64,000 nt of DNA from Auriscalpium vulgare (taxonomy: Eukaryota; Basidiomycota; Agaricomycetes; Russulales; Auriscalpiaceae): assembly GCA_019915015.1 (NCBI GenBank), contig JAHBBC010000002.1:930001-994000 (forward strand). Reading direction: 5' to 3'. The first letter of the stretch is position 1; every line of letters starts with the position of its first letter. A model generated the notes under the pieces. It made no database searches and was not told the origin of the DNA. It worked only from the letters and a program-made list of their open reading frames with translations. Below are positions 11,194 to 21,745 of this stretch, in pieces. A program made the position numbers and the translations under genes.

Positions 11194-11384
11194 ATGAAAC
11201 GCAGTGACGAGGTATCAGATCGTCGAGGCGTCTCCGACTCGGAATCGTACGCCGAGCACAGCAAGCAGGCCGGCAGGCTGCGACGGAGGCCCTTCTCGAT
11301 CTCCTCGTGTTGGTGTTTTCGCGCCTTTGCTGCCCGCGGGGCCCACGTGGAGGCAAGCCGACTCCCACGAGCGCTGCTGGGCAC
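11194..11384 (-). pseudogene. short TBC-domain exon fragment
   Basis: The frame reads HQHEEIEKGLRRSLPACLL. This matches the segment around [20 protein letters not shown] of the Rab-GAP gene in this window (about 4270-4380), and DNA similarity is visible at about 11265-11330. No other TBC sequence surrounds it. It is best read as a transposed piece of a TBC gene, from this locus or from a paralogue. Confidence 0.45.
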
Positions 11385-11799
11385 TCACGGTGTGTTACGC
11401 AAGGGCAGAGTTGAGACAGCGAACGTCGGGCGGCGTGAATGCTCGCGTGAGGAGCCGCCTGGCACGGAGGAAGAGGGCGGTGGCGGGCGTCGAGGGCTTC
11501 ATGTTGGCGTAAGTGGCCAAGGGCGACTGCCTGATCGAGGAGGGCGGTGGCCGGGCGGTTGCTGTGGAGGTAGAGTCTGTTGCCGACCGTGCGCGGAAGG
11601 CAGACTGTCGAGATGAGGGAGGTGGGTACACGTACACGAAGACGGGCGACGCGATGTGGCCGGGCAGATCGCCACGTGCGGGGCCGTGTGAGTGCCGTCT
11701 GAACATGGCAGATCTCTGGCCCGCCCACCATGCCCGCCGGCCCTACATAACCCCCGCCGCCTCGCTCTCCCCGCCCAGTCCCGCCCAGGGCCCCCCGCC

Positions 11800-14212
11800 A
11801 TGTCCCTCTACACCGCAGAAAACATATCAGACTTCACCCTCGCCACCGCCGGCAAGTCTGCGCATGCGGGCCCCGCGCCTAGGCAGGTCAGTGACGCCGT
11901 CAATCAGCCTCTCGCGCCTGACATCACCGGGCGCCCAGTCCGACGAAGAGCGCGCGTCCACCCACACTGATGTCGAGAAGCGCGACGCGACGCGCGACGC
12001 GACGCGCGACGAGGATGAGAAGCGCGACATCGTCTATGTGAGTCCCGCGCTCCGAGGCAGCCCAGAGCCTGACCGCCGCCGCCGCGCAGGTCGAGTACGA
12101 GGACGGCGACAGCGCGAACCCCGTCAACTTCAGCTACGCGCGCAAGTGGACGATCACCCTCGTCGCGTGCACCTTCACCGGCCTCTCTGGTGCGTCCACA
12201 CCCTGCGCCCCCCTCGCGCTGCTCACCCACCGCGCATACATCCAGCCGCCGCCGCGTCCTCGTACAACCTCGGCTTTGACTCGATGATCCCCGCGCTCAA
12301 CTGCACGCAGTTCCAGGCGACCGTCGGGCTCGCCGTGTACCCGCTCGGCTTCGGCATCGTCCCGCTCTTCACCGCCCCGTTCAGCGAGGAGCTCGGCCGC
12401 CGCCCGCTCTACATTGTCTCCGCGCTGGGCTTCATGCTCATGCACCTCATGGTCGCCGAGTGCGTGCGTTCCCCCTGCGCGCCCGCGTCCGCTCGCTGAC
12501 ACCGCGCAGGGCGAAGAACATTCAGACCGTCATCCTCGCGCGGCTCCTGGGCGGCGGCTTCGGGTCGACAGGCGCGACGATGGTGGGCGGCTCGATCGCG
12601 GACATATGGCGGCCCTCCGAGTACGTCTCCTTCTCTTTGCAAATTGACGACCCCGCCGCCGGCTTCCTCGCGTCGACCCGACTTGGCGAGCGGGATCGGC
12701 GCCGGGGATCGTGCGGTTATTTTCTGCGGGGCTGACGATTTCCTCTTCCGCTGCGACTCCGACAGGCGCGGCATGCCCATGTCGATATTCGCCGTCGCCG
12801 CCGTGGGCAGCACAGGCCTCGGCCCCGTCGCCGCCGGCTGGATCGAGGCCAACCCGCACCTCCAGTGGCGCTGGATACAGTGGCTCCACGTTATGTGCGT
12901 CGCGCCGTTGTTGGATCCCCGTGGGCTCGCTCACCCTCGTGCGCAGCGTCACGGCGCTCTGCCTCGTGCTGCTCGTGCTCTTCATGCGCGAGACCCGCAC
13001 GAGCGTCATCCTCACCCGCCGCGCGAAGAAGCTCAGGGCCGAGACGGGCGACGACCGCTACCGCTCGGTCGCCGAGGTCGAGCTGCCCAGCCTCAAGACC
13101 CTGCTCATCATCTCGTGCACCCGGCCGCTGCGTGAGTGGCATCGCCGGTCGGCGCACCCGCTCGCTAACCTTGGCCACAGGACTCCTCTTGACCGAGCCC
13201 GTCGTCGCGAGCTTTAGCGTGCGTCTCGTCCTCCCCTTTGCGCGTATGTGTCTTACCATTATCTCAGTTGTGGATCGGCTTCGCGTGGGGCATCCTGTAC
13301 TGCATGGTCGAGTACGTCCACGTGTCTCTCGCGCCATCGTCTCCTCAACTCCCCCCGCAGATCCATAGGCCCCACCTTCCGCGACGTCCATCACTTTGGC
13401 GTTGGTGAAACCGGCACGGTTTTCATCACTCTTGTGTCTGTCCCTTTTTCCTGCACACTCCATTTGCACGCGCTCACCGCCACGTAGGATCGGCAGCCTC
13501 CTGGGCTTCGCGACGAATTTACATCAGGAGCGGCTCTACCAGTACGTCACACGCACGTGCTGCCTGCCGCGCACTACTAACGCGACGCGCGCAGACGCGG
13601 CTTCCCAACACGCGGGCCCGAGGCGCGCTTGTACTGGGCGTGCGCTGCGGGCATCCTGTTCCCTGTGGGGATGTTCATCTACGCGTGGACGACGTTCGCC
13701 AACGTCCCGTGGATCGGCATGACCATCGGCATCGTCGTACGTGCCACTCCCGCCCCTCCCGACCCATCTAACCACGCCGCGCAGATATTCATATGGGCTG
13801 CCTTCACGATCTACCTCGCCGCGTTCACGTACATGGCCGACTGGTGCGTGGTCCTCCCGCGCGCTGCTGCTGTCCAGCAAGCAACTAACACGCGCGCAGC
13901 TACGGCGCGTACGCGTCCTCCGCGATCGCGGGGCAGTCGCTCTGCCGCAACCTCATCGGGATGGCGTTCCCGCTCTTCACGCGCCAGATGTTCGCCGCAC
14001 TGACGTACAAGTGGGGCAACACGCTCTTCGGGTGCGTCGCGGTGCTCATGATGCCGCTGCCGTGGGTGCGTGACCCTTCCCTCCCTCTTCGTTGCACAAC
14101 TAGCCAGGACCAGATCTGATTGTGTTGTGGTGTGGCGCAGATTTTGTTCTGGTACGGCCCCGCGATACGCGCGCGAAGCACGTTCTCGCGGCGCGCGACG
14201 GCGGGGCAGTGA
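11800..14212 (+). CDS. MFS transporter, drug/H+ antiporter-1 (polyamine/multidrug) type
   Basis: Starts MSLYTAENISDFTLATAGKS. After the cytosolic tail comes NPVNFSYARKWTITLVACTF (first helix), then GRRPLYIVSALGFMLMHLMV with the motif-A loop ELGRRP, and ARLLGGGFGSTGATMVGGSI, the fourth/fifth helix region of fungal DHA1 carriers. Later helices include YWACAAGILFPVGMFIYAWT and IGIVIFIWAAFTIYLAAFTY; the end is WYGPAIRARSTFSRRATAGQ. DHA1 members export drugs or polyamines at the plasma membrane or vacuole in exchange for protons. Roughly a dozen short introns interrupt it. A small tandem repeat at 11982-12012 encodes RDATRDATRD in the tail. Substrate unknown. Confidence 0.8.
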
Positions 14213-14540
14213 TGCGTGCGTGCGCGATGAGTGCGTGGGGTGTGACGGGAGGGCCGCGGCCCGCGCCCGATAGCCAGCGCCAGCGCCAGCGCCGACGCCT
14301 ACGGGCGGCGCGCCGTGGCACTGCGACGTGCTGGCGAGGGATGATTTTTGATGCCACACGAGTCGCTGGACGACGACAGACGGATGGAGCGGATGTATTG
14401 GTGTCCTGCGTACATGACGCGATCCGCCAGGTGCGGTTCATGCAAGAAGTAACGTACTTAGCGCGATGACTGCTAATGACTTGATGTGCAATGAATGAAT
14501 GTGAATACGGCGTGAGGCTGTCTACGTAGCGCTGTTTTGC

Positions 14541-14850
14541 ATTTACTGAGGCAGTGATTGTAGGCGGATATCTAGTAAAGGTTCAGAGTTGATTTGACGC
14601 GACTTTCAGTTCCCATAGCTTATTTCAACTTCCTCGTCTTCCTCAGGAAATGATGACCGAAATGATATAGAAAGGTCGTTGGATTGAAACTCCCTTCATG
14701 ACATGCAGAGGGGATGGCGATGTGGATCTTATCGTCACGATTATACGCTCTTGATATGATGTTGTACTTGCCCCCACAATATAAGCTTGAGGAGTGCGAC
14801 ATTGAAATTGGTGCAGGACTTATGACCCACTGCACAGATCACGCGAAATA
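14541..14850. repeat. dispersed repeat A, copy 1
   Basis: Matches 32141-32480 in the same order and orientation. Shared words include GTAGGCGGATATCTA, TTGGATTGAAACTCCCTTCA and CCCCACAATATAAGCT. The copies differ by several indels, so they are old. The repeat overlaps the 3' end of the C2 gene. No coding sequence or terminal repeats were recognised. Confidence 0.65.
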
Positions 14851-15533
14851 TCTATACAACCAAAGCCGTGCCATGTAACTGTCACTGTAGATGTTTTGCG
14901 ACTCGTCAGTGCTCCGCGAGGTATTCGGAATGCGGAACGCACATGGCGCCAGAACGTCAGCTCCAGGTAGACCTCGCCACAGTACCTGTCTTCGTGTGTG
15001 AGCGTGAACCACTCTGACGTGGGTGAGCTTCAGACGCGATACTGTGAGTTCAGATTCCGAAAGGAACGCACCATCTGACTGTCCTTTGGTCAAGACTTCG
15101 GTCAGATCGACAGTGGTCTCGCCGATGAGCACCGGCTCACTCTGGCCTGCGTCAAAACAAGCCACCGATATGGTATTCCCGCCCTTGATCGCACGACTAG
15201 CTCCTGGTGGCAGAGGGGCCCGCCCGGTCATATCCTCGCCTCCATCAGGCATGGCCGAGTCGTCCTCGAGTAGAGTGAACCGCAGCTCTGTGTCCCATTC
15301 AGGATGCTGCCCGCCGCGCTTGATTGCCCTGATGCGCTGTGTCTCCCCATTGAAGCGAACAGAGCAATAAGGGTCCTGCTTTCCGAATTGCCGTTTGTTT
15401 GGCAGGTTGCGCTAGAAGGACCAGTGTTGAAGGTGGACATTGAGTGCTCGATGTTGGGGAACCTTACCGCCTTAAGAACGACGACGACCAGGGTCCCAAT
15501 TCCCTCAAGACCTCCCGGCTCATTTGCGTTCAT
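14820..15533 (-). CDS. C2-domain protein (ingression-protein Fic1/Inn1-like) with replaced tail
   Basis: Starts MNANEPGGLEGIGTLVVVVL. After a 60-bp intron (about 15406-15466) it continues NLPNKRQFGKQDPYCSVRFN, IRAIKRGGQHPEWDTELRF, and ISVACFDAGQSEPVLIGETT, then after a second intron EWFTLTHEDRYCGEVYLELT. This is a single C2 domain of the type that opens fungal ingression proteins acting at the cytokinetic ring. The family normally continues into a long Pro-rich tail. Here, directly after LELTFW, it runs into about 40 unrelated residues and stops inside dispersed repeat A. Both introns retain good splice sites, so a shortened protein may still be made, or the locus may be a 3'-truncated duplicate. 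Confidence 0.7.
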
Positions 15534-16366
15534 GGCTTGTAGCAGACTCCGCGTCGAGTCAGTGAATGTCAGTCAGTGGATGTTGAAAACGTTGAAGCTC
15601 CGCACACGTGGAGGACCGCTTCTATCGACCACACCGAGTATGTAAGTTTACAACTTACCCTGTAACTCAGACTTTCAACGCCTCAGCTTCCTACCTGCAC
15701 GAACCCTGCGACATGGACCACTCACTGCGTTCAGGGCCCGGATACTACAGATTAAAGTATCTCCGACCAGGTCAGCTACTCGGAGTCCCGGAAGCGGGGA
15801 GTGAAACTCGGCAAGTAGACCGAACAAGACGGGACCACGTCAAACACTAAGAGTTCGAGTAGACAGCCTGCTCGGACCTTAAGTAGGTAGCCCGCTAGCA
15901 CTCAAAGTAGCTGGGACCAGCTCGTAGTAGGCTACAGCGGTGGAGGGCGGGCGCCGCGCGGGCGGGGGCGGGGATCTGAATGGTTATGAGAGTCATGATG
16001 CCTGTAATATACAACTCACTCGAATATATTTTGCTCTACCTGTCCAGTCAAAGCCTCACGATGGTTATGAGAGTTATGATCCATCACGATATTTATGGCG
16101 ATGGTAATGCCGGTGGCATGAGGCCTGTTGCTCTGGGCTGCTCATTAGTAATACTGTTCACACTTTGCAAGGATTATGAGAATCATGATGCATTGCAAGC
16201 CGGGCACAGGATAATATACATTGCAATCGGTGGGTATCTAACGAGCGCGTACCATCGGGCAGCAGGCAGGGGGCAAATGAAAGCGATACGAGAGCAGGAG
16301 CGACGGAAACCGTGCGAGAGCAGGAGCAGGGGGTCGTTGGGGCACAAGGCCCGAGAGGAGAGTGCC
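15534..16366. other. repeat-rich intergenic stretch
   Basis: No gene seen. The segment 15718-15750 (CTCACTGCGTTCAGGGCCCG) appears inverted near 31995-32020, placing fragments of the same dispersed repeats here. Stretches rich in AGTAGC and CTCGAGTAG occur at 15760-15930, and short near-repeats lie at 15980-16190. Confidence 0.5.
15980..16190 (+). repeat. three spaced copies of a 20-bp word
   Basis: The word GGTTATGAGAGTCATGATG recurs with small changes at 15982-16000, 16061-16080 and 16171-16190, spaced about 81 and 110 bp apart. The intervening sequence is AT-rich. No function can be assigned. Confidence 0.6.
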
Positions 16367-18590
16367 CTAGCCGCCTTTCACGGCCGAGCGAGTCATGCGG
16401 CGCGTGGTGACGGGGGCAGACGACGCCGTCGCTTTCCCCCTGGCGCGCTTCGGGGCACGCTTCGCCTTGCTGGGCCCGTCGGGGGCGTCGGTAGTCAGTT
16501 CTTCAGGCTCCTCGTCGGTCGTCGCCTTCCTCTTGGTGCCGACCTCGGGCGCACGGAGGCTGGTGTCGAGGGTCAAGGAGGGCGAGGAGGAGAGCGTCGG
16601 CGACGTCATGCCGTCCCCGGTGCTGATGGTTGGCAAAGTGGCGGCAGCGGGCGTTGGCGAAGCGAGGTCGGAGAGTGGAGAGCCAGGCGGCGTCGTGTCG
16701 CGCGTAGCTGCAGATGCCGCGCTGGTGCTGGTCGCAAAGGAGATGTCGGTCATGGTCTGCTCTGCGGAATCTGCACAACGTCAGACGCGCCGCCTGAGCC
16801 CGCAGAAGCGACGTACCTAGAGCAGGGGGCGGAGAAGGCTCGCGGGGCGTAGGAGCAGGGGTGGGAGGGATCGCGGCTGGGGAAGAGGCTATATCCGCGA
16901 TGGCGGCCGCGCTGGTGGAGGCTGCGGCGAGCGCACGCTCGAGCGGGACGTGGGCCGATGTTGCTGCATCTGCTTATGGTAAGAATCACCAGAGTACTGG
17001 AAGGACGCGGGACGCACCTGTAGCTCCCGTAAGAGCCATCTGTGCCGCAATACGAGCCGCTCGACGGCGGGCTAACCCATTGTTGACCGGGATTTCCTGG
17101 GGCTCTTCAACTGTCACCCTTCCCTCCGCGTTGCCAAAGATGTTTCTCAGGCAAAGTGAGCCCAGATGCAGAGCGATATAGAACGGCACGTACTCGTTCC
17201 ACCACCGGAGGGTGCCCTCAACGTGCGGGTCCGTTGGGCAGCTAAACCAATGAATAATTTGGTGGCGAAACACCTCGTAGGAGAATCGGCCGTCTTGGGC
17301 CGAAAACGTCGTCTGCGAGCTCATCATATATCGAGTCTATCAAGGGTAAGTTGCGCAAGAAATCCATGCTGATGGAGACGTACCAATTCGCAAATGTATG
17401 CGATGAGGTATCCGGTGATATGCGTGATCCCATGGATCTCCGCGTTACTCCCAGCGAAGGAGACTGATTCCGTCGTCGGATCCGTCATCGCTTTGCTCTT
17501 GCCCAGGAGAATGTGCCGGCCGACCTGGACAACGTCAGAGACTGCGAGACTGCAACAAATTTGCACCTACGCGGATGATCGCTGCACTTCGGTACAAGCC
17601 CTCATCCGGGTCTTCTCCGTCCTTCGAGTGGTACCTGTAACCTTCGTACACTAGGAGCGGTGGTTCCGAATGCATCGGGAGAAGGCCTTTTTTGAAGTGT
17701 TCATACGTGCTGAAGGTGCTGGTCAGAGAGGATAATTCGATAGAGGATAGCAGGCACTCACCGCTCAGGGTCCGTCTCGAATGACTCGTAATAATCGACG
17801 GGGCACAGGAGCCGGCCGAGTGCCGGATGGAAGAACCCACACGTTGCCTTCATGCCTACCCCAACGGCTGGCTGCAGAGGCGAGTTGAGGTCGTCCGGCA
17901 CGTATGTGTTCACCATGTCCCTGATGGCGTTGCGGTCGCTGGCGCGTACAGCTTTGATCTTCTTCATCATCTGGACAGTCGGCTGAGTCGTGAGTTGAAC
18001 AAAGCACGTATATGCGCTCACCTCTTTTGCGATCATGGCAAGGGTTTTCTCGTCCCCTGCGGCAACGAGCTCCTGGAGACCGGGCACTCGTCGTTCGATT
18101 TCCTCATAGGCATGGAGCAGCTCGGTCTGTCTGGCCTCGGGCCTGGAAGACGCGTAAGACGGGAGCGAAGCCATCCGCGACACTCACAAATTGGGGTTGC
18201 TGTTGCCTGAGCCGGCGAGGAACACGTCCTCCATATGAGTTGTAGGGCCAATCAGGCCGCGCGCGGCAAACTTTGCCGCGATGAGGTAGCTATAAACCGG
18301 GTTAGCTCGCTGTGCGAAATGAAGTGGCGCGCATATATGCGTACCTTTCCTTTGTGCATACGATCGGGGCGCTTGGTGCTGCGGCGCCAGCGCTAGCGGC
18401 GCCAGCGCTAGCGGGGCCGGCGCTAGCGGGGCCGGCGCTAGCGGGGTTCTCTACCGTCCTCGAGATCAGCTTGCGCCCAGGAGAAACGGTAAACGCTACC
18501 TTGAGGAGGGCTTGCAGACGACATGCCAGCGAGGACCCAGGCGAGGCTGGGGGAAGAGGGGAAAAAGCAAGCGACGTCGCAGCTGGAACG
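16367..18590 (-). CDS. DUF6698-like protein
   Basis: The middle reads YLIAAKFAARGLIGPTTHM and VPGLQELVAAGDEKTLAMIA. It continues with FFHPALGRLLCPVDYYESFE, EGLYRSAAIIRVG, SNAEIHGITHITGYLIAYIC and TLRWWNEYVPFYIALHLGSL. The FFHPxxGxLLCP motif, the later GLxRSxxLV and the ARIHGMxxVT / LxWWN motifs are hallmarks of DUF6698, a large uncharacterised family expanded in Agaricomycetes. The N-terminal exon is low-complexity (ASAGP repeats at 18384-18446), and the C-terminal 130 residues are Ser/Thr/Pro-rich with a basic KRKAT / KRAPKRARGK cluster, possibly a nuclear signal. At least seven short introns. The 5' end is uncertain: the first exon is open to about 18590 but no in-frame ATG is obvious. Confidence 0.65.
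18384..18446. repeat. 15-bp minisatellite inside the DUF6698-like gene
   Basis: Four tandem units of GCGCTAGCGGGGCCG or a close variant encode ASAGP/ASAGA repeats on the minus strand. The units keep the reading frame, so copy-number change would alter linker length without breaking the protein. Confidence 0.7.
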
Positions 18591-19074
18591 CATCCGTTTA
18601 AGAAGGCGCCCGAGCGATGACGTCGTTGCTGCGATCTCGAGGCCGGTCATGTGATCGCGTCGGTCCAAAATCAGCCAAGTCGCGACTAGGGCATTCGCAA
18701 CGCGCTCGTCCTCCACCGCCCGCACCATCCGTCACCGTCGCCTTTGTCTCCATCGATCCGGACGCCTGACGGCCACGGGAGGCAGGCACGAGGGGCAGGC
18801 ACGAGGCCCTGCCGCTGCAGGGACACGCTTGGTCGTGTGGCCGGACTTGGTCTCGCCGGTACTCCCACCCCTGCCCTTTTTAACGCTGCTGGCCTCCACT
18901 GCGCTTCCCCCCAACTTTCTCCGCATCCGCCTTGTAGCGAGTCGACCCCGGCACCTCTTGGCTTTCTCGGCAGTCTCTTACCATCCCCACCCTTTCTCAG
19001 CGATTTGCCTTGCAGCGAGTCGGCCCCGGCACCTCCTGGCACACGCTGGTCTCCCCCTCTCATCGTGCCTAGCC
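18591..19074. promoter_or_regulatory. region between divergent genes
   Basis: This lies between the DUF6698-like gene (minus) and the TET-like gene (plus), so both promoters should be here. A 60-bp near-duplicate is visible: GCAGCGAGTCGGCCCCGGCA at about 19014-19033 echoes GTAGCGAGTCGACCCCGGCA at about 18936-18955. No TATA box was assigned. Confidence 0.4.
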
Positions 19075-20710
19075 ATGAGTGCTGTACGTCCTGTGTGGTT
19101 CTGGCGATGCGTTGTATCTTCTAACGTCATGCCTGCAGACTCGTTCAGGAAAGCGTTACCAGCCACGATACATTGTTGCCGGAGGTTTCGACCTGCAGAC
19201 AGCCCTTCAAACATCCATGGCAGAGGCTGCCGCATCTGCCGACGCCGAGGAGGAAGAGAGCGACCTCGTCGAAGCAGCCGACGGCTCCGCCCACTCGATC
19301 TCGGTGCAGGACGCGGCACCCAGCAACGCTGCAGCTTCAGCTCTCTTCTGCATGGGCTCCGTCGGGCCCGTCGGCAATAAGTTGAAAGAAAAGGCGCAGA
19401 AAGGCTACCAGACGCGCCGTCGTGCCAAACGCCGGCTCGTGCAGGCCACTTCAGCTGGCGTCCGTCCCTTGCGGCCCGCGGTCGCCAGGAAATACGCAAC
19501 ACCTGAGGTTAAACCGGCGGCGTTCGAAGCCTCGGCGTTGCCAGTTGCTGGTGGGGCGTACATCGGCCAGCGCGACCTTCCCCCGGAGGTGCAGAAGCTC
19601 TCCAAGGAGGCGCTCGAGCTGCCTGTACTCCTGGAGCATTACAAGTTCGAGCTGGTGGAATGGGATGGCAGGCAAGTTGCGATAGCATCCAGGAAGTCGC
19701 GTCGCTCATGTCTGGCTCCACAGAAAAAGCCGGGCAATCGTTGACGAACAAGGCCGCATCCTCGTGCCGCTGGCAGGGCAGCCCGCTGAATCGAAGGACT
19801 GGCCTGATGTTATCCGGCAGGCCAACCAGCAGGCGGACGAAATACTACGGGGTTGCGATTTCGCCGCAGGGCAGCAGAAGAGCAAACGCGGCACTTATCC
19901 GCATCTCAGCATGGGCTTTTCCTTCGGAGGAGGACGAACGGTACGCACCATCGGCGCGGTGACGCGATGTACTCGAAGCCTGACATACCCTTTTGCCTCC
20001 AGGAGCCTACAAACTTGAAGCCCAAGACCGACAAGCAGGTTGGCGCGTTCACTTGCCTAGGTCGCAGCGTTGCTTTCCGCAGGTTCGCAGGCTTTGGAAG
20101 TGGTGCGTCGCAGCGTCGTCCGACGGTCCAGCTGATCTGACCGCTTCCTCATGCAGCGTCGTACAAGTTGTATGGGCCTCGGCTCTTCGCCAGCTGCAAG
20201 GAAACCGTCCAAGGCGTTCGCGATCAGGATCCGACGCTTGCACCCCCCTTCTCAAACTCCGTCTTCCCTACAGCCACCTTTAATTTCGGCCCTCAAGTCG
20301 CGACCCGTCTCCACCGCGACCACCTCAACGTCCCGTACGGGTGGTGCTCCGTAACCGCGTTTGGCAGCTACGACTACAAGCGGGGAGGCCACCTCATTCT
20401 TTGGGACTTGAAGCTGGTGGTTGAGTTTCCCCCCGGCTCGACAATCCTCCTCCCTTCCGCCCTCCTTATCCATGGAAACACCCCGGTGCAGCCTGGGGAG
20501 ACACGGTATTCGTTCACGCAATATTGCGCCGGCGCCCTCACGCGTTGGCACACGTATGGCTGTCGCACCGGCCGGCAGCTGGCCCGAGAGGACCCAGTGC
20601 TCAAGGCAAAGTTGGATGCGGAGGTGGTGGAAAGGGCAGTGGATGCGCTGGGAATGTTCTCAAAGGCGGAGGCGTTGGAGGGGGACCACGGAATATGCAT
20701 TCAAAAGTAA
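19075..20710 (+). CDS. TET/JBP-like 2-oxoglutarate/Fe(II) dioxygenase
   Basis: Exon 1 is only MSA; after an intron the protein continues TRSGKRYQPRYIVAGGFDLQ. A Lys/Arg-rich linker leads to IVDEQGRILVPLAGQP. The catalytic double-stranded beta-helix contains RLHRDHLNVPYGWCSVTAFG (iron ligands in HRD), then GGHLILWDLKLVVEFPPGST, LIHGNTPVQPGE (second iron ligand His) and TRYSFTQYCAGALTRW (2-oxoglutarate-binding Arg). This is the arrangement of the fungal TET/JBP family, which oxidises 5-methylcytosine in DNA and is expanded in Agaricomycetes. All key residues are present. Four introns are used. The one after WDG has a GC donor (GGCAAGTTG, about 19671), because the in-frame read-through would stop. 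Likely nuclear. It is followed by two unknown genes and a transposase. Confidence 0.8.
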
Positions 20711-21190
20711 CGTATTACACGAAATAAATGCAAGTCGTGCTCCCAGACGATGGGAAGCAGCGCCAAGCCTACATTCCTCCCTGTGCTCTATATCAGCGAG
20801 CGGGCGGCAGTCAAGGAGATAAGCACGTACCGTCGCAGGCCGTGCTGACTTCGTGGTGACGGCGCGGAGACGCGCGGTTTCGGTGACGGATGGTAGCCCT
20901 GTGGAGAAGACGTCGGTGATGTCAGTATGGTAGATTGCAGCAAAGAAAATTGCGCTGCACATTGGAGAAAAATTCGTGGGGGCGCTGTGGGACGTTGAGA
21001 ACTAACCCGCGCTGGAGGAGGAATCCTATGGGTAAGACGAGATCAGTTGGACGTAAATAAGCAGCGCGACGCTCATTCAAACGTACCTTGCATTGCGCCT
21101 GCGCCTCTGGCGACAGGTCCGCGGTGAGTGTGGACTTCAGCTTGGGGAGGGGCCAAGTCGGCGCTGGGATCGGGGCCTTGATGAGATGCG
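20711..21190. other. intergenic, no gene seen
   Basis: No supported gene downstream of the TET-like gene. A minus-strand frame with short intron-like gaps (about 20920-21180, containing AQCKVRLNERRAAYLRPTDL) looks partly coding and could be a relic, but I cannot place it in a family. Confidence 0.35.
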
Positions 21191-21745
21191 ACGTGTCCGA
21201 CTTCGCAAGTGCAGCCTGTAAAGGCTGCACTCCAGGCGAAGCCAGACAAAGTAGCCTGTAAAGGCTGCTTCGTCGCGGGGAAGGGGGGAGTGGAGGGGGG
21301 GAAGGAGAGTGGGTGGAGGCGGGGTTGGTGGGCGGGAGCGACTTAGCGAAAACGCGCGGCGAACAGTGACGCGACACCGTGACGTGACGCTGAGTATTGG
21401 CGTGACGCGCGTCTGAGTATTGGCGTGACGCGCGTCTGACTTGTCACTTCGCCGCTCTCCACCATCCCCCGTCCCGCCCTGCATAGCCCACCGCCCAACA
21501 CCACCCACCGCTTTCCCGCAACCTCACCACCATCATCATAGACCCTGCGGCCGCCTTCACCACACCCCACGCCTTCCGCTTCCCCCTCGCAGACCCCGCC
21601 TCCGCGTCTCCGCCGTCGCCCGCCCGGCCCCAGCATCCCCCATCCCCCGCGACGAAGCAGCCTTTACAGGCTACTTTGTCCGAGTGTCACGTTTGAGTGC
21701 AGCCTATACAGGCTACACTTGTGACCTTGGACACGTTGCTTTCGT
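21191..21745. mobile_element. MITE-like element with hairpin-bearing inverted ends
   Basis: An end of about 90 bp at 21191-21285 recurs inverted at 21650-21745. Each end carries two short palindromes, for example AGTGCAGCC-TGTAAA-GGCTGCACT near 21211 and GTAGCC-TGTAAA-GGCTGC near 21253. On the right end the matching pair lies near 21656 and 21700. The ends share ACGTGTCC at the outer border and GCTTCGTCGCGGGG at the inner border. The core of about 360 bp is GC-rich, non-coding, and includes a perfect 23-bp tandem duplication at about 21391-21437. A third, single end lies at 31523-31712. No transposase is encoded, and no target-site duplication was resolved. Confidence 0.65.

Noticed and set aside
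18829..19074. Plus-strand frame upstream of the TET-like start as an N-terminal extension
   Set aside because: The three-codon exon MSA with a good donor and acceptor gives the family-like TRSGKRY start; the upstream frame is not continuous with it.
21191..21745. The palindromes as transcription terminators or a CRISPR-like array
   Set aside because: Fungal genes do not use such terminators, spacing is not regular beyond pairs, and the copies are in inverted ends of one element.
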